Origin: JBEKDJ01 sp050014415
Lineage (GTDB): Bacteria; Desulfobacterota; BSN033; UBA1163
DNA length: 12,264 nucleotides
Direction of reading: 5' to 3'
Assembly (NCBI GenBank): GCA_050014415.1
Contig: JBEKDJ010000183.1
Coordinates: forward strand, 1-12,264
The notes below the pieces were generated by a model, which worked only from the letters and a program-made list of their open reading frames with translations, was not told the DNA's origin and ran no database searches. Below, piece after piece: positions 1 to 5,997 of this stretch (position 1 is its first letter; the number at the start of each line of letters is the position of its first letter). The translations under genes were made by a program, and so were the position numbers.

Positions 1-1176
1 CTGATGGAGGAACTTCATCTTATCCTCCCCGAGATGCCGGTCATCATCCTCACCGCTTATGGGAGTATTGAAAGTGCGGTAGAGGCCATGAAAAAAGGAG
101 CGTATAGTTACCTCACCAAGCCATTTGTCCCCCCGGATCTGCTTCTCCAAATCGAAAGGGCTCTGGAGAATCGCAGGCTGATCTCTGAAATCAAAAGACT
201 CAAAGGCCTCTTGGAAGAGAAATACGATTTTCTAAACATAGTGGCTAAGAGCGAAAAGATGCAGAAGGTACTGGGGGTGGTATCTGACATTGCCAGAACG
301 GAATCCACGGTCTACATTTATGGAGAAAGTGGCACCGGCAAGGAGTTGATCGCGAAAGCCATTCATCTTGCGAGCGATCGGAAAGACAAATCCTTCGTAG
401 CCATCAACTGTGCTGCCCTCCCTGAAACGTTATTGGAAAGCGAGCTTTTTGGCCATGAGAAGGGGGCTTTTACCGGGGCACTCCGAAATAAAAAAGGACT
501 CTTTGTCCAAGCTCACGAGGGCACTTTTTTCTTGGATGAGATTGGCGACATGCCTCTCTCGACACAGGCTAAACTTCTTCGAGTCCTTCAGGAGCGAAAA
601 TTCTACCCTGTGGGCGGTGAAAGCCCGTCTGAGGTTGACGTCCGAGTGATTGTGGCCACGAATAAAGACCTGGAAGATCATACAAAGCAGGGTCTTTTCC
701 GTGAAGACCTCTTTTACAGGATTCATGTCATTCCGGTTTATCTGCCTCCTTTGAGAGAGAGGAAGGAAGATATCCCTCTGTTAGTAGAACATTTTCTGAA
801 GAAATATGGTCAGCAGATGAAAAAGGAGGTGAAAGGTCTGACTCCCGTGGCGATGCAAAGACTCATGCTTCACGATTGGCCAGGCAATGTGCGGGAGCTA
901 GAAAATACTATTGAATATTCAATGGCCATGACGCACCAGGATGTCATAACCGAAGATCTTGTTCTCCAGACTAAAGGAGTGACCCCATCTCCAGAGCAGT
1001 TAAGACCTCTCAAGGAAGCCAGAGACGCTTATGAGAAGGGCTATCTCATCCACCTCCTTGAAATTTGCAAAGGAAACGTGACCCAAGCCGCAAAGCTTGC
1101 CGGAAAGTACCGCTCCGATTTCTATGATCTCTTGAAAAAACACAACCTAACCACCGAAGATTTCAAGAAGCCATAA
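1..1176 (+). CDS. Sigma-54-dependent response regulator, GlrR/QseF-like (5' partial)
   Basis: This is an NtrC-family enhancer-binding activator that uses ATP to open sigma-54 promoters when phosphorylated by a partner kinase. The reading frame is open from base 1 (CTG then ATG), so the Met at 4 is internal; the acidic pocket and phosphoacceptor Asp of the receiver lie upstream of the window. Numbering from that Met: the receiver end shows LTAYGS (16-21) and the conserved Lys of LTKPF (K39); Walker A GESGTGKE (107-114); sigma-54-contacting GAFTGA (154-159); Walker B FFLDEIGD (175-182); arginines in FYRI and LRER (239, 251-253); sensor-2 WPGNVRELEN (292-301); and a C-terminal Fis-type helix-turn-helix (about 356-380). 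The ending, GNVTQAAKLAG followed by HNLTTEDFKK, resembles E. coli GlrR (GNVTHAARMAG, HELDANDFKE) from memory, so I call it GlrR-like. Its kinase is probably upstream, outside the window. The family call is very secure; orthology to GlrR is tentative. Confidence 0.95.
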   Translation: MMEELHLILPEMPVIILTAYGSIESAVEAMKKGAYSYLTKPFVPPDLLLQIERALENRRLISEIKRLKGLLEEKYDFLNIVAKSEKMQKVLGVVSDIARTESTVYIYGESGTGKELIAKAIHLASDRKDKSFVAINCAALPETLLESELFGHEKGAFTGALRNKKGLFVQAHEGTFFLDEIGDMPLSTQAKLLRVLQERKFYPVGGESPSEVDVRVIVATNKDLEDHTKQGLFREDLFYRIHVIPVYLPPLRERKEDIPLLVEHFLKKYGQQMKKEVKGLTPVAMQRLMLHDWPGNVRELENTIEYSMAMTHQDVITEDLVLQTKGVTPSPEQLRPLKEARDAYEKGYLIHLLEICKGNVTQAAKLAGKYRSDFYDLLKKHNLTTEDFKKP

Positions 1177-1201
1177 CCCCCCCTCATTCATTCCTTAGCA
1201 C

Positions 1202-1231
1202 CTGTCTGCTGGCATGACAGACGAATCTGTC
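1202..1231. promoter_or_regulatory. Candidate activator-binding sites (CTGTC/GACAG half-sites)
   Basis: Three half-sites alternate in orientation: CTGTC (1202-1206), GACAG (1216-1220), CTGTC (1227-1231). They form two overlapping perfect inverted repeats with 9-bp and 6-bp spacers. They lie about 170-200 bp upstream of the sigma-54 promoter at 1401-1418, a normal distance for an upstream activating sequence bound by an NtrC-family protein. From memory, E. coli GlrR binds TGTC-N10-GACA; here the spacing is TGTC-N9-GACA. The repeats are seen in the sequence; the binding role is inferred. Confidence 0.45.
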
Positions 1232-1260
1232 CGAAATTCACTTCGCATATAAAACCTATA

Positions 1261-1277
1261 GAATTTATATGAAATTC
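1261..1277. repeat. Small inverted repeat GAATTT-N5-AAATTC
   Basis: GAATTT (1261-1266) and AAATTC (1272-1277) are perfect inverted arms around 5 bp. They lie between the putative activator sites and the sigma-54 promoter. This could be a second protein site or a bend site, but short AT-rich palindromes occur by chance in such sequence. Confidence 0.3.
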
Positions 1278-1374
1278 CCACTTTCGTTGCTTTTTTCACC
1301 CACTTTCTGTGTATGAAAATTCCTTCACAGTATCGGTTCCTAAGAAAAATACTCACAGAAAATCTCCTTTAAAA

Positions 1375-1397
1375 TTAATTATATACATTATAATTAA
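1375..1397. repeat. Perfect 9-bp AT-rich palindrome next to the sigma-54 promoter
   Basis: TTAATTATA (1375-1383) and TATAATTAA (1389-1397) are perfect inverted arms around TACAT. The right arm ends 5 bp before the -24 element. A dimeric regulator or a DNA-bending protein could bind here, or the AT-richness may only ease melting. There is no T-run, and the arms are almost pure A/T, so a terminator is unlikely. Confidence 0.5.
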
Positions 1398-1400
1398 CTC

Positions 1401-1418
1401 TTGGCACACCTATTGCTA
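1401..1418 (+). promoter_or_regulatory. Sigma-54 (RpoN) promoter, -24/-12 type
   Basis: TTGGCAC (1401-1407), A, four bases, then TTGCTA (1413-1418) matches the TGGCACR-N4-TTGCW consensus at every defined position with correct spacing (GG at 1403-1404, GC at 1415-1416). Transcription should start near 1426-1429, leaving a leader of only about 10-13 nt that just includes the AGGAAGG ribosome site (1428-1434) of the ATG at 1439. The gene immediately upstream encodes a sigma-54 activator, which strengthens the call. Confidence 0.88.
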
Positions 1419-1438
1419 TTCAGCCCTAGGAAGGAAAC

Positions 1439-1795
1439 ATGAAGATATTGGTTGTGGACGACGACCAGGGCCTGGCTTTTACACTCCAATTGATACTGGA
1501 GGAAGAAGGCCATGAAGTTAAATCTGTTACGGGCGGAAGTGATGGGTACACGTCCTACCTATGTTTCAGACCCGATCTGGTCATCACCGACATTCAAATG
1601 CCAGAAAGGAATGGCCTCGAATTGATTCAACACATAAGAATGCATGAGCCAATGATCAGGGCAATCTATATGAGCGGGAACCTAGCCGAGTATTCGCTAT
1701 CCCTTGAAGAAGAGAAGAAAAGATACCCCGTTGGTCTATTAGAGAAGCCTTTCTCCAGAGTTGAACTGATGAAGTTGCTTTCAGAGGTCGCCTGA
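1439..1795 (+). CDS. Single-domain response regulator (receiver only)
   Basis: A 118-residue CheY-like receiver with no output domain. The acidic pocket is DDD (7-9), the phosphoacceptor is D51 in TDIQMP, the conserved Ser/Thr is S79 in YMSGN, and the conserved Lys is K103 in LEKPF, so all phosphotransfer residues are present. AGGAAGG at 1428-1434 sits 4 bp before the ATG. It is the first gene after a sigma-54 promoter and lies beside a sigma-54 response regulator, so it may act as a phosphate sink, a phosphorelay intermediate or a protein-interaction switch in the same circuit. The specific partner cannot be read from sequence. The next gene starts 24 bp downstream with its own AGAGGGA, consistent with one operon. 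Confidence 0.93.
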   Translation: MKILVVDDDQGLAFTLQLILEEEGHEVKSVTGGSDGYTSYLCFRPDLVITDIQMPERNGLELIQHIRMHEPMIRAIYMSGNLAEYSLSLEEEKKRYPVGLLEKPFSRVELMKLLSEVA

Positions 1796-1819
1796 CAAGA
1801 GATAGCAGAGGGAATCAAC

Positions 1820-2146
1820 ATGGAAATGAGACGGAAGAGTATCTTTCAGAGATCCTTGATCTGCTTTTTGTTCTCCCTGATCATCGCATCCGGCTGGAAT
1901 CGATCGTTCGCTTCAAGCAAGACGACAGAACTCAAGTCAGCAGAAATCTCCACAATCCTATCGGTATTGGGAGATAAGATGGTGAGTTCGGAATTGGAAG
2001 AAAAAATAAAGGATAAGCTATCTACTTTGGAGCCCAAACGAGTCTTACTGATCGCCTCGCTGTCCGAACGGATCGCAAGTGAAAATCGCACGACAGGGGC
2101 GGAGATTGCCTTTCTTCTGATCACAGCCTTGATCGTTTTTTCGTGA
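1820..2146 (+). CDS. Small exported protein with C-terminal hydrophobic segment, unknown function
   Basis: 108 residues. The N-terminus has a basic stretch (MRRK, then QR), a hydrophobic core (about 13-24) and a likely signal-peptidase site near SFAS (29-32). The middle is a charged helical region (about 44-90: many E, K, D, with LSERIASE). The end, EIAFLLITALIVFS, is a hydrophobic segment with no positive residues after it, so the protein may be anchored in or inserted into the inner membrane from the periplasm. The ATG has a good AGAGGGA (1807-1813). The next gene starts 4 bp after the stop. The layout (signal peptide, short helical body, terminal hydrophobic helix) recalls the PA2779/DUF6627 group, but I cannot show homology. 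The position between a receiver and a two-TM protein suggests a membrane-linked role in the same sigma-54 operon. Confidence 0.75.
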   Translation: MEMRRKSIFQRSLICFLFSLIIASGWNRSFASSKTTELKSAEISTILSVLGDKMVSSELEEKIKDKLSTLEPKRVLLIASLSERIASENRTTGAEIAFLLITALIVFS

Positions 2147-2150
2147 GTTT

Positions 2151-3137
2151 ATGCAGAATAACCGATCTTCGGTTCTTAGAGAACGTCAGATGAGCATCTT
2201 GAGGATAACCTTGTTTAACAAGAGACTTCTTGAAGACATCTTGAACAACTCTGGCCGTATTTTCTATCACGTGGTGATAGCTGCCTTGAGTGCCGTTATC
2301 GCTTTGTCTCTTCCTGCGATCGTGGCCTTTGTCGCCAAGAACATCTTGGTTTACTGGGCGATTGTATCAAATGAAAAGACTTTTGTCATATCTGTTGAAA
2401 TGGTGTTTGGCATATTGCTGATTCTCCTGTTTAACTTCATCAGTTGGAACTTGAAGGACAGGAAGGTGTCCAGGATGGCCAAAACAGCTGGCTTGATCTT
2501 TGTGAGCCCAACAAAAGGATTCTTCCTCCGAAAGAGGATCAAGAAATTGAAGGAGAGGCAGGGCTTTGCCAGGGATGTAATGTTCATTGGTTCGACCGGT
2601 TTTCGAACCTTTGTAGATCCCCAGGGGGACCTGCATCAAGTCATCCAGAATTGCCGTGAGGCGAAAATCATGCTCCTGCATCCATATAGCGATGGAGCAT
2701 CCGCACGGGCCAAAAGTATCCTTGATCCAGATGTTACATCAGAAACCTATGTCGAACAGGTAGAAAGGAGCATCGGTTTTCTTAAAAGGCTCAAGGCAAT
2801 CCAAAAGAATGTGAAACTCAAACTCTATCACGACACACCCCTGCTAAAGTTGGCTATCCTTGGCGACTACACCTGGATGCAGCATTACCATGTCGGTTTG
2901 AATGTCCGGAGTATGCCTGAATATGTCTTCAAACACGACCAAAACACCGGAAGCCTCTACATCCCTTTCTACCAGTATTTCTTGACGCGGTGGAACAACC
3001 CCACGATGGTTGAATATGACCTGGACACGGATGAGCTCATCACCAAGGATTCTGTCGGAAATGAATTGAGAAGCAAGTTTGAAGAGACCGTACCTTCATC
3101 GGGGAGCTCTTCAAAAACGGGTGGCAGATCTCTTTGA
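2151..3137 (+). CDS. Two-TM membrane protein with probable degenerate phospholipase-D-like domain
   Basis: 328 residues. Two hydrophobic segments (about 38-62 and 78-99) are followed by a basic stretch (KDRKVSRMAK, then FLRKRIKKLKER), so the C-terminal domain should be cytoplasmic. That domain has the order FIGSTGFRTF (145-154), AKIMLLHPYSDGASARAK (171-188), VKLKLYHDTPLLKLAILGDY (221-240), HYHVGLNV (245-252), PEYVFKH (256-262) and a YQYFLTRW close (274-281). I associate this pattern with PLD-like (HKD-superfamily) domains of uncharacterised bacterial proteins. A canonical HxKxxxxD is not visible, so the domain may be non-catalytic or bind a ligand. The start has only a weak ribosome site and probably relies on coupling to the preceding stop 4 bp away; an ATG at 2190 is an alternative. 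The tail (about 313-328) is Ser/Gly-rich and probably disordered. The ORF is certain; function is unknown. Confidence 0.8.
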   Translation: MQNNRSSVLRERQMSILRITLFNKRLLEDILNNSGRIFYHVVIAALSAVIALSLPAIVAFVAKNILVYWAIVSNEKTFVISVEMVFGILLILLFNFISWNLKDRKVSRMAKTAGLIFVSPTKGFFLRKRIKKLKERQGFARDVMFIGSTGFRTFVDPQGDLHQVIQNCREAKIMLLHPYSDGASARAKSILDPDVTSETYVEQVERSIGFLKRLKAIQKNVKLKLYHDTPLLKLAILGDYTWMQHYHVGLNVRSMPEYVFKHDQNTGSLYIPFYQYFLTRWNNPTMVEYDLDTDELITKDSVGNELRSKFEETVPSSGSSSKTGGRSL

Positions 3138-3172
3138 GATGCTGTCGAAATCGAGGAGTGAGTTAGCAATGC

Positions 3173-3189
3173 CCCAATATTGTATTGGG
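3173..3189 (+). repeat. Intercistronic hairpin, 7-bp perfect stem
   Basis: CCCAATA (3173-3179) and TATTGGG (3183-3189) pair perfectly around TTG. It sits between the stop of the two-TM gene (3137) and the ribosome site of the cytochrome gene (about 3206-3213). It is followed by A residues, not T, so it is not a + strand intrinsic terminator. An mRNA-processing or 3'-stabilising element, or an operator, is possible. Confidence 0.5.
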
Positions 3190-3217
3190 AAAAATCAAAC
3201 CGAATAGGAGGAGAAAA

Positions 3218-4130
3218 ATGAGGAAAAAAGTTCGTTTCACTTTGTCAATGGTTTTAGCATTGAGTATCTTTACCATGGTTGGGGGACACAGCGCCAATGC
3301 GAACTCGACTGATCAGGACACCTACAACACTACGTAACGTATGGGACAAATGTGAGTTGCACATTCTGCCACACCTCCGCCCCTGCTCTTAATGCCACGG
3401 GCAAAAAACTTAAGGATAGTGGCTTCAACTATGCCTCAATAGCACCTGCCCCGGCAGTTACAGCTTTCAACATCCCTGCAACCTCAACGAGTCTTACAGT
3501 TTCCATCACCACCTTTACAGCTACCGACAATGTGCCATTGACCGGTTATATGGTCACCGAATCGTCCACACCTCCCAGTGCTTCGGGGACAGGCTGGAGT
3601 GTAACCCCTCCGACAAGTTATGCTTTTGCTACCGCAGGGGCAAAGACCCTCTATGGCTGGGCCAAGGATGCGGCTTTAATGTAGGGGATTCCGGAATGAG
3701 TAACGGAGGTGGGACCATTACCGGGTACTTGAAAATCTGGAATTGGGATCCGGCAAATAAGTTTCTCCAGGCTGATGGGTATGAACAGGATATGAGCGGC
3801 CAGTGGTTTTCAGAACCTTTCAACCTCAATTACCTTGGCGGAAGTAATCAAGACTTTATCTGTTGGTCTCAGGTTACCGGTGATATCACGATTGGTTTCA
3901 CAGCTCGAATTAAGGGGAATGTGAAAAAAGTGACCAGCAAAACAGGGCAATCTACGGAACAACAACAGCAAGACCTTGTTGGAGCCACATTCAAGACAAT
4001 GGGAGGTTACTATATTGAAATGAGTAATGAGTCTGGTTCATCAGGAAACTTCGTTGCAGGCATTACGATTGCCGGGAACCTGATCCCTGAGTCGAAAGTG
4101 CCGGTTCCAAGCAACACTTGGGTACATTAG
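3218..4130 (+). pseudogene. Exported monoheme c-type cytochrome / Fn3-like protein, two frameshifts
   Basis: Three frames join into one protein. Part 1 (3218-3337) starts after a strong GGAGGAG and encodes a signal peptide (MRKKVRFTLSMVLALSIFTM), then stops. Part 2 resumes in another frame with YVTYGTNVSCTFCHTS, whose CxxCH binds covalent heme c; it continues into an Fn3-like segment (about TAFNIPATS to GWAKDA) and stops at 3682-3684. Part 3 (phase of 3696-4130) continues as FNVGDSGMSNGGG and ends with about 140 residues of unrecognised, Gly/Thr-rich, beta-type sequence. One lost base between about 3328 and 3335, and one in the T-run at 3675-3677, restore a single frame of 305 codons (304 residues, heme motif C48/C51/H52). 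The product would be periplasmic or extracellular, possibly electron-transferring. It is last in the sigma-54 operon. It may be a decaying gene or an assembly/sequencing artefact. Confidence 0.8.
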
Positions 4131-4176
4131 ACTTTGGTTGGGTAATTCTTTTATCGAGGTAAGGGCAATTCGGGGA

Positions 4177-4208
4177 GGAGAGGTTCGTCAGACCGGCGAC
4201 CCTTCTCC
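4177..4208 (+). terminator. Hairpin after the operon, possible terminator
   Basis: Bases 4177-4189 and 4195-4208 form a GC-rich stem (GGAGA/TCTCC, one bulge, GG/CC, one mismatch, TCGTC/GGCGA with one G-T pair) around AGACC. It lies 47 bp after the last stop of the sigma-54 operon. Only CTCGGTTATTTG follows, not a clear T-run, so it is a weak intrinsic terminator or a 3'-end processing/stability element. Confidence 0.4.
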
Positions 4209-4424
4209 CTCGGTTATTTGAAATCCTTTCGTTCTCATCATGGTGCCATTGCTCTCCCTCTAGAAACTGTCTTGGGAGATCTTATCTGTTCCTTAATCCT
4301 TTCAAAACCGTTACAAAGAGCGATTGTCCTCTATCGGGCCAAATGCCTTGCCTGTTATCCAAGATTCAAGAGCGCATACTTCAGGTTTCAAAACTGGACA
4401 CCTAAATAACTCCTCTGCCAAAGG

Positions 4425-4443
4425 GATAATGATAATAATGAGG
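4425..4443. promoter_or_regulatory. Fur-box-like sequence
   Basis: GATAATGATAATAATGAGG matches the classical 19-bp Fur consensus (GATAATGATAATCATTATC) at 15 positions, with the first 12 identical. It overlaps the 5' base of the large stem-loop at 4438-4487. No sigma-70 -35 element is visible at the right distance, and no iron gene is adjacent. It could equally be chance AT-rich sequence. Confidence 0.3.
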
Positions 4444-4487
4444 GGGGATCTGCTCCGTCCCGGCCGAACAGCAGACGCTTCCCTCAT
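4438..4487 (+). other. Large stem-loop, possible structured RNA
   Basis: ATGAGGG (4438-4444) pairs perfectly with CCCTCAT (4481-4487). The stem continues with two G-T pairs and one G-C (4445-4447 with 4478-4480), then a small internal loop, then TCTGCT (4449-4454) pairs with AGCAGA (4470-4475) around a 15-nt loop containing CGGCCG. About 16 pairs in 50 nt is well above what surrounding sequence offers. Role unknown: regulatory RNA, repeat element or 5' leader. Confidence 0.45.
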
Positions 4488-4491
4488 GCCC

Positions 4492-4546
4492 GAGCCCTTG
4501 GGCTTGAGCTCAGGGCTGAAGTTCAGGGCTCTCAGGTTTGGCCCTG
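4492..4546 (+). repeat. Competing stems built from repeated AGGGCT/AGCCCT units
   Basis: GAGCCCT (4492-4498) can pair with AGGGCTC (4525-4531), or as AGCCCT with AGGGCT (4512-4517). CAGGGC (4524-4529) can instead pair with GCCCTG (4541-4546). TCAGGGCT occurs twice as a direct repeat (4510-4517, 4523-4530). The pairings are mutually exclusive. No T-run follows, so it does not look like a standard attenuator. Confidence 0.4.
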
Positions 4547-4642
4547 CACTTCGATCGACCCAGTGTCCCGAACTTGCTTAAGGAAACATCGCCTCTTTTT
4601 TGAAACCTTCAGATTGTTCCATATTCAACATCCTGTTTCTCA

Positions 4643-4670
4643 TTGACTTTTCAGCACTATCCAGTAAAAT
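4643..4670 (+). promoter_or_regulatory. Sigma-70 promoter of the purB cluster
   Basis: TTGACT (4643-4648) and TAAAAT (4665-4670) are separated by 16 bp. Transcription would start near 4677, about 20 nt before the purB ATG at 4698, leaving room for the AGGGTGG ribosome site at 4686-4692. No PurR-like operator is recognised. Confidence 0.65.
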
Positions 4671-4697
4671 GATTATAGTACCAATAGGGTGGCGAAG

Positions 4698-5996
4698 ATG
4701 ATCCCAAGGTATACACGTTCTGAGATGGCAAAGATTTGGACGGAACAGCGGAAGTTCGAGACCTGGCTCGAGATTGAACTCTTAGTCTGCGAGGCCTTGT
4801 CTAAACTGGGAGAGATCCCTACAGAAGCAGTCAGAGCGATCAGAGAAAAAGCCTGCTTCGACGCTAATCGTGTGAACGAGATAGAGAAGGTGACGAAACA
4901 TGATGTCATCGCCTTCCTGACAAATGTGGGAGAATCCATCGGCCCCCTTTCAAAATATCTCCACTATGGTCTCACGTCCTCTGACATCCTCGATACCTCC
5001 CTCGCGCTTCTTTTAAAGGAGGCCTCGGAACTGATCGTCCGAGACCTCCATCTCCTCTTGGAGGCGTTGAAGCAGAAGGCTTTCCAACATAAGGAAACCT
5101 TGATGATTGGACGATCTCATGGTGTCCATGCCGAGCCCATTACTTTTGGCCTCAAAATGGCCCTCTGGCATGATGAGATGAAGCGTAACTTCATCCGAAT
5201 GGAGAGAGCCAAAGAAGCTGTAAGCGTTGGCAAGATCTCAGGTGCGGTGGGAACCTTCGCCCACATCCCTCCCTCCGTCGAAGAGTTCGTCTGTTCACGA
5301 TTGGGACTCAAGCCAGCTTCCATCTCAACGCAGATTGTCCAGCGGGATCACCATGCCGAATTCTTTACCACATTGGCCATTATCGCCTCTTCGATCGAGA
5401 AATTCTCCGTGGAAATAAGGCACCTCCAGCGAACCGAAGTTCTGGAAGCGGAGGAATACTTCTCCAAAGGCCAGAAAGGCTCCTCTGCCATGCCTCATAA
5501 GCGGAACCCGGTCTCCTCGGAGAACCTCTCCGGTCTGGCACGCCTGATGCGATCCTATAGCATGGCTGCTCTGGAAAACATTCCCCTTTGGCACGAACGG
5601 GACATTAGCCATTCCTCGGTCGAAAGGGTGATTGCACCTGATGCCACGATTCTGATCGATTACATGCTCAATCGATTCACCTCCCTCATCGAGAACCTCA
5701 TCGTCTACCCGGAAAATATGAAAACCAATTTGGAAAAGATGGGAGGGCTCATCTATTCGGAGGCGGTCCTTCTTCTGCTGACAAAAAAGGGCTTTTCGAG
5801 GGAAGAGGCCTATAGTGTGGTCCAGAGGAATGCGATGAGGGTCTGGGAGAAAGGGGACGATTTTAAGACCCTTCTTTCCCAGGATGAGGTAATTAAAAAC
5901 CTCCTCACCCAGGAGGACTTGGAGGCGGCCTTCGACATCCGGGCCCATCTCAGACATATCGATGATATTTTTCAAAGGGTATTTGGAGAATCGTAA
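4698..5996 (+). CDS. purB: Adenylosuccinate lyase
   Basis: This enzyme releases fumarate from SAICAR and from adenylosuccinate, two steps of purine synthesis, as a cytosolic homotetramer. At 432 residues it has the size of the Bacillus-type enzyme. The start MIPRYTRSEM matches the B. subtilis opening (MIERYSRPEM) and has AGGGTGG 5 bp upstream, so I prefer ATG 4698 over GTG 4689. Visible features: TSSDILDT (93-100), GRSHGVHAEP with the catalytic-site His (138-147, H141), and the fumarase/aspartase superfamily signature loop GSSAMPHKRNP (261-271) carrying the catalytic Ser. All core motifs are intact. It is the first gene after a sigma-70 promoter, and ftsH starts 1 bp after its stop, implying cotranscription and probable translational coupling. 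Confidence 0.97.
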   Translation: MIPRYTRSEMAKIWTEQRKFETWLEIELLVCEALSKLGEIPTEAVRAIREKACFDANRVNEIEKVTKHDVIAFLTNVGESIGPLSKYLHYGLTSSDILDTSLALLLKEASELIVRDLHLLLEALKQKAFQHKETLMIGRSHGVHAEPITFGLKMALWHDEMKRNFIRMERAKEAVSVGKISGAVGTFAHIPPSVEEFVCSRLGLKPASISTQIVQRDHHAEFFTTLAIIASSIEKFSVEIRHLQRTEVLEAEEYFSKGQKGSSAMPHKRNPVSSENLSGLARLMRSYSMAALENIPLWHERDISHSSVERVIAPDATILIDYMLNRFTSLIENLIVYPENMKTNLEKMGGLIYSEAVLLLLTKKGFSREEAYSVVQRNAMRVWEKGDDFKTLLSQDEVIKNLLTQEDLEAAFDIRAHLRHIDDIFQRVFGES

Positions 5997-5997
5997 G

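Larger units (their letters stand above)
4209..4642. other. Noncoding stretch before purB
   Basis: About 430 bases without a credible gene. Short open frames here (4218-4409, 4324-4581) lack ribosome sites and have arginine/serine/proline-rich translations unlike any family I know. The segment contains the Fur-box-like sequence and the stem-loops listed separately. A T6 run at 4596-4601 has no hairpin directly before it, so I do not call a terminator there. Confidence 0.6.

Noticed and set aside
1309..1515. Short + strand frame running across the sigma-54 promoter
   Set aside because: It overlaps the promoter and the receiver gene in another frame, and its translation matches nothing.
4218..4581. 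Two short + strand open frames in the gap before purB
   Set aside because: No ribosome site, overlapping frames, low-complexity translations, and the DNA is dominated by inverted repeats; treated as noncoding.
4596..4601. T6 run as an intrinsic terminator
   Set aside because: No stable hairpin directly precedes it on the + strand.
4689..4697. GTG start for purB at 4689
   Set aside because: The ribosome site AGGGTGG overlaps this codon; homologues begin at MI-RY, matching ATG 4698.
5325..5975. 216-codon open frame on the - strand
   Set aside because: Antisense shadow of purB, no domain and no ribosome site evident.
5962..5997. Upstream start for ftsH overlapping purB
   Set aside because: It would overlap purB by 35 bp and add residues not expected in FtsH; ATG 5998 has GGAG at proper spacing.
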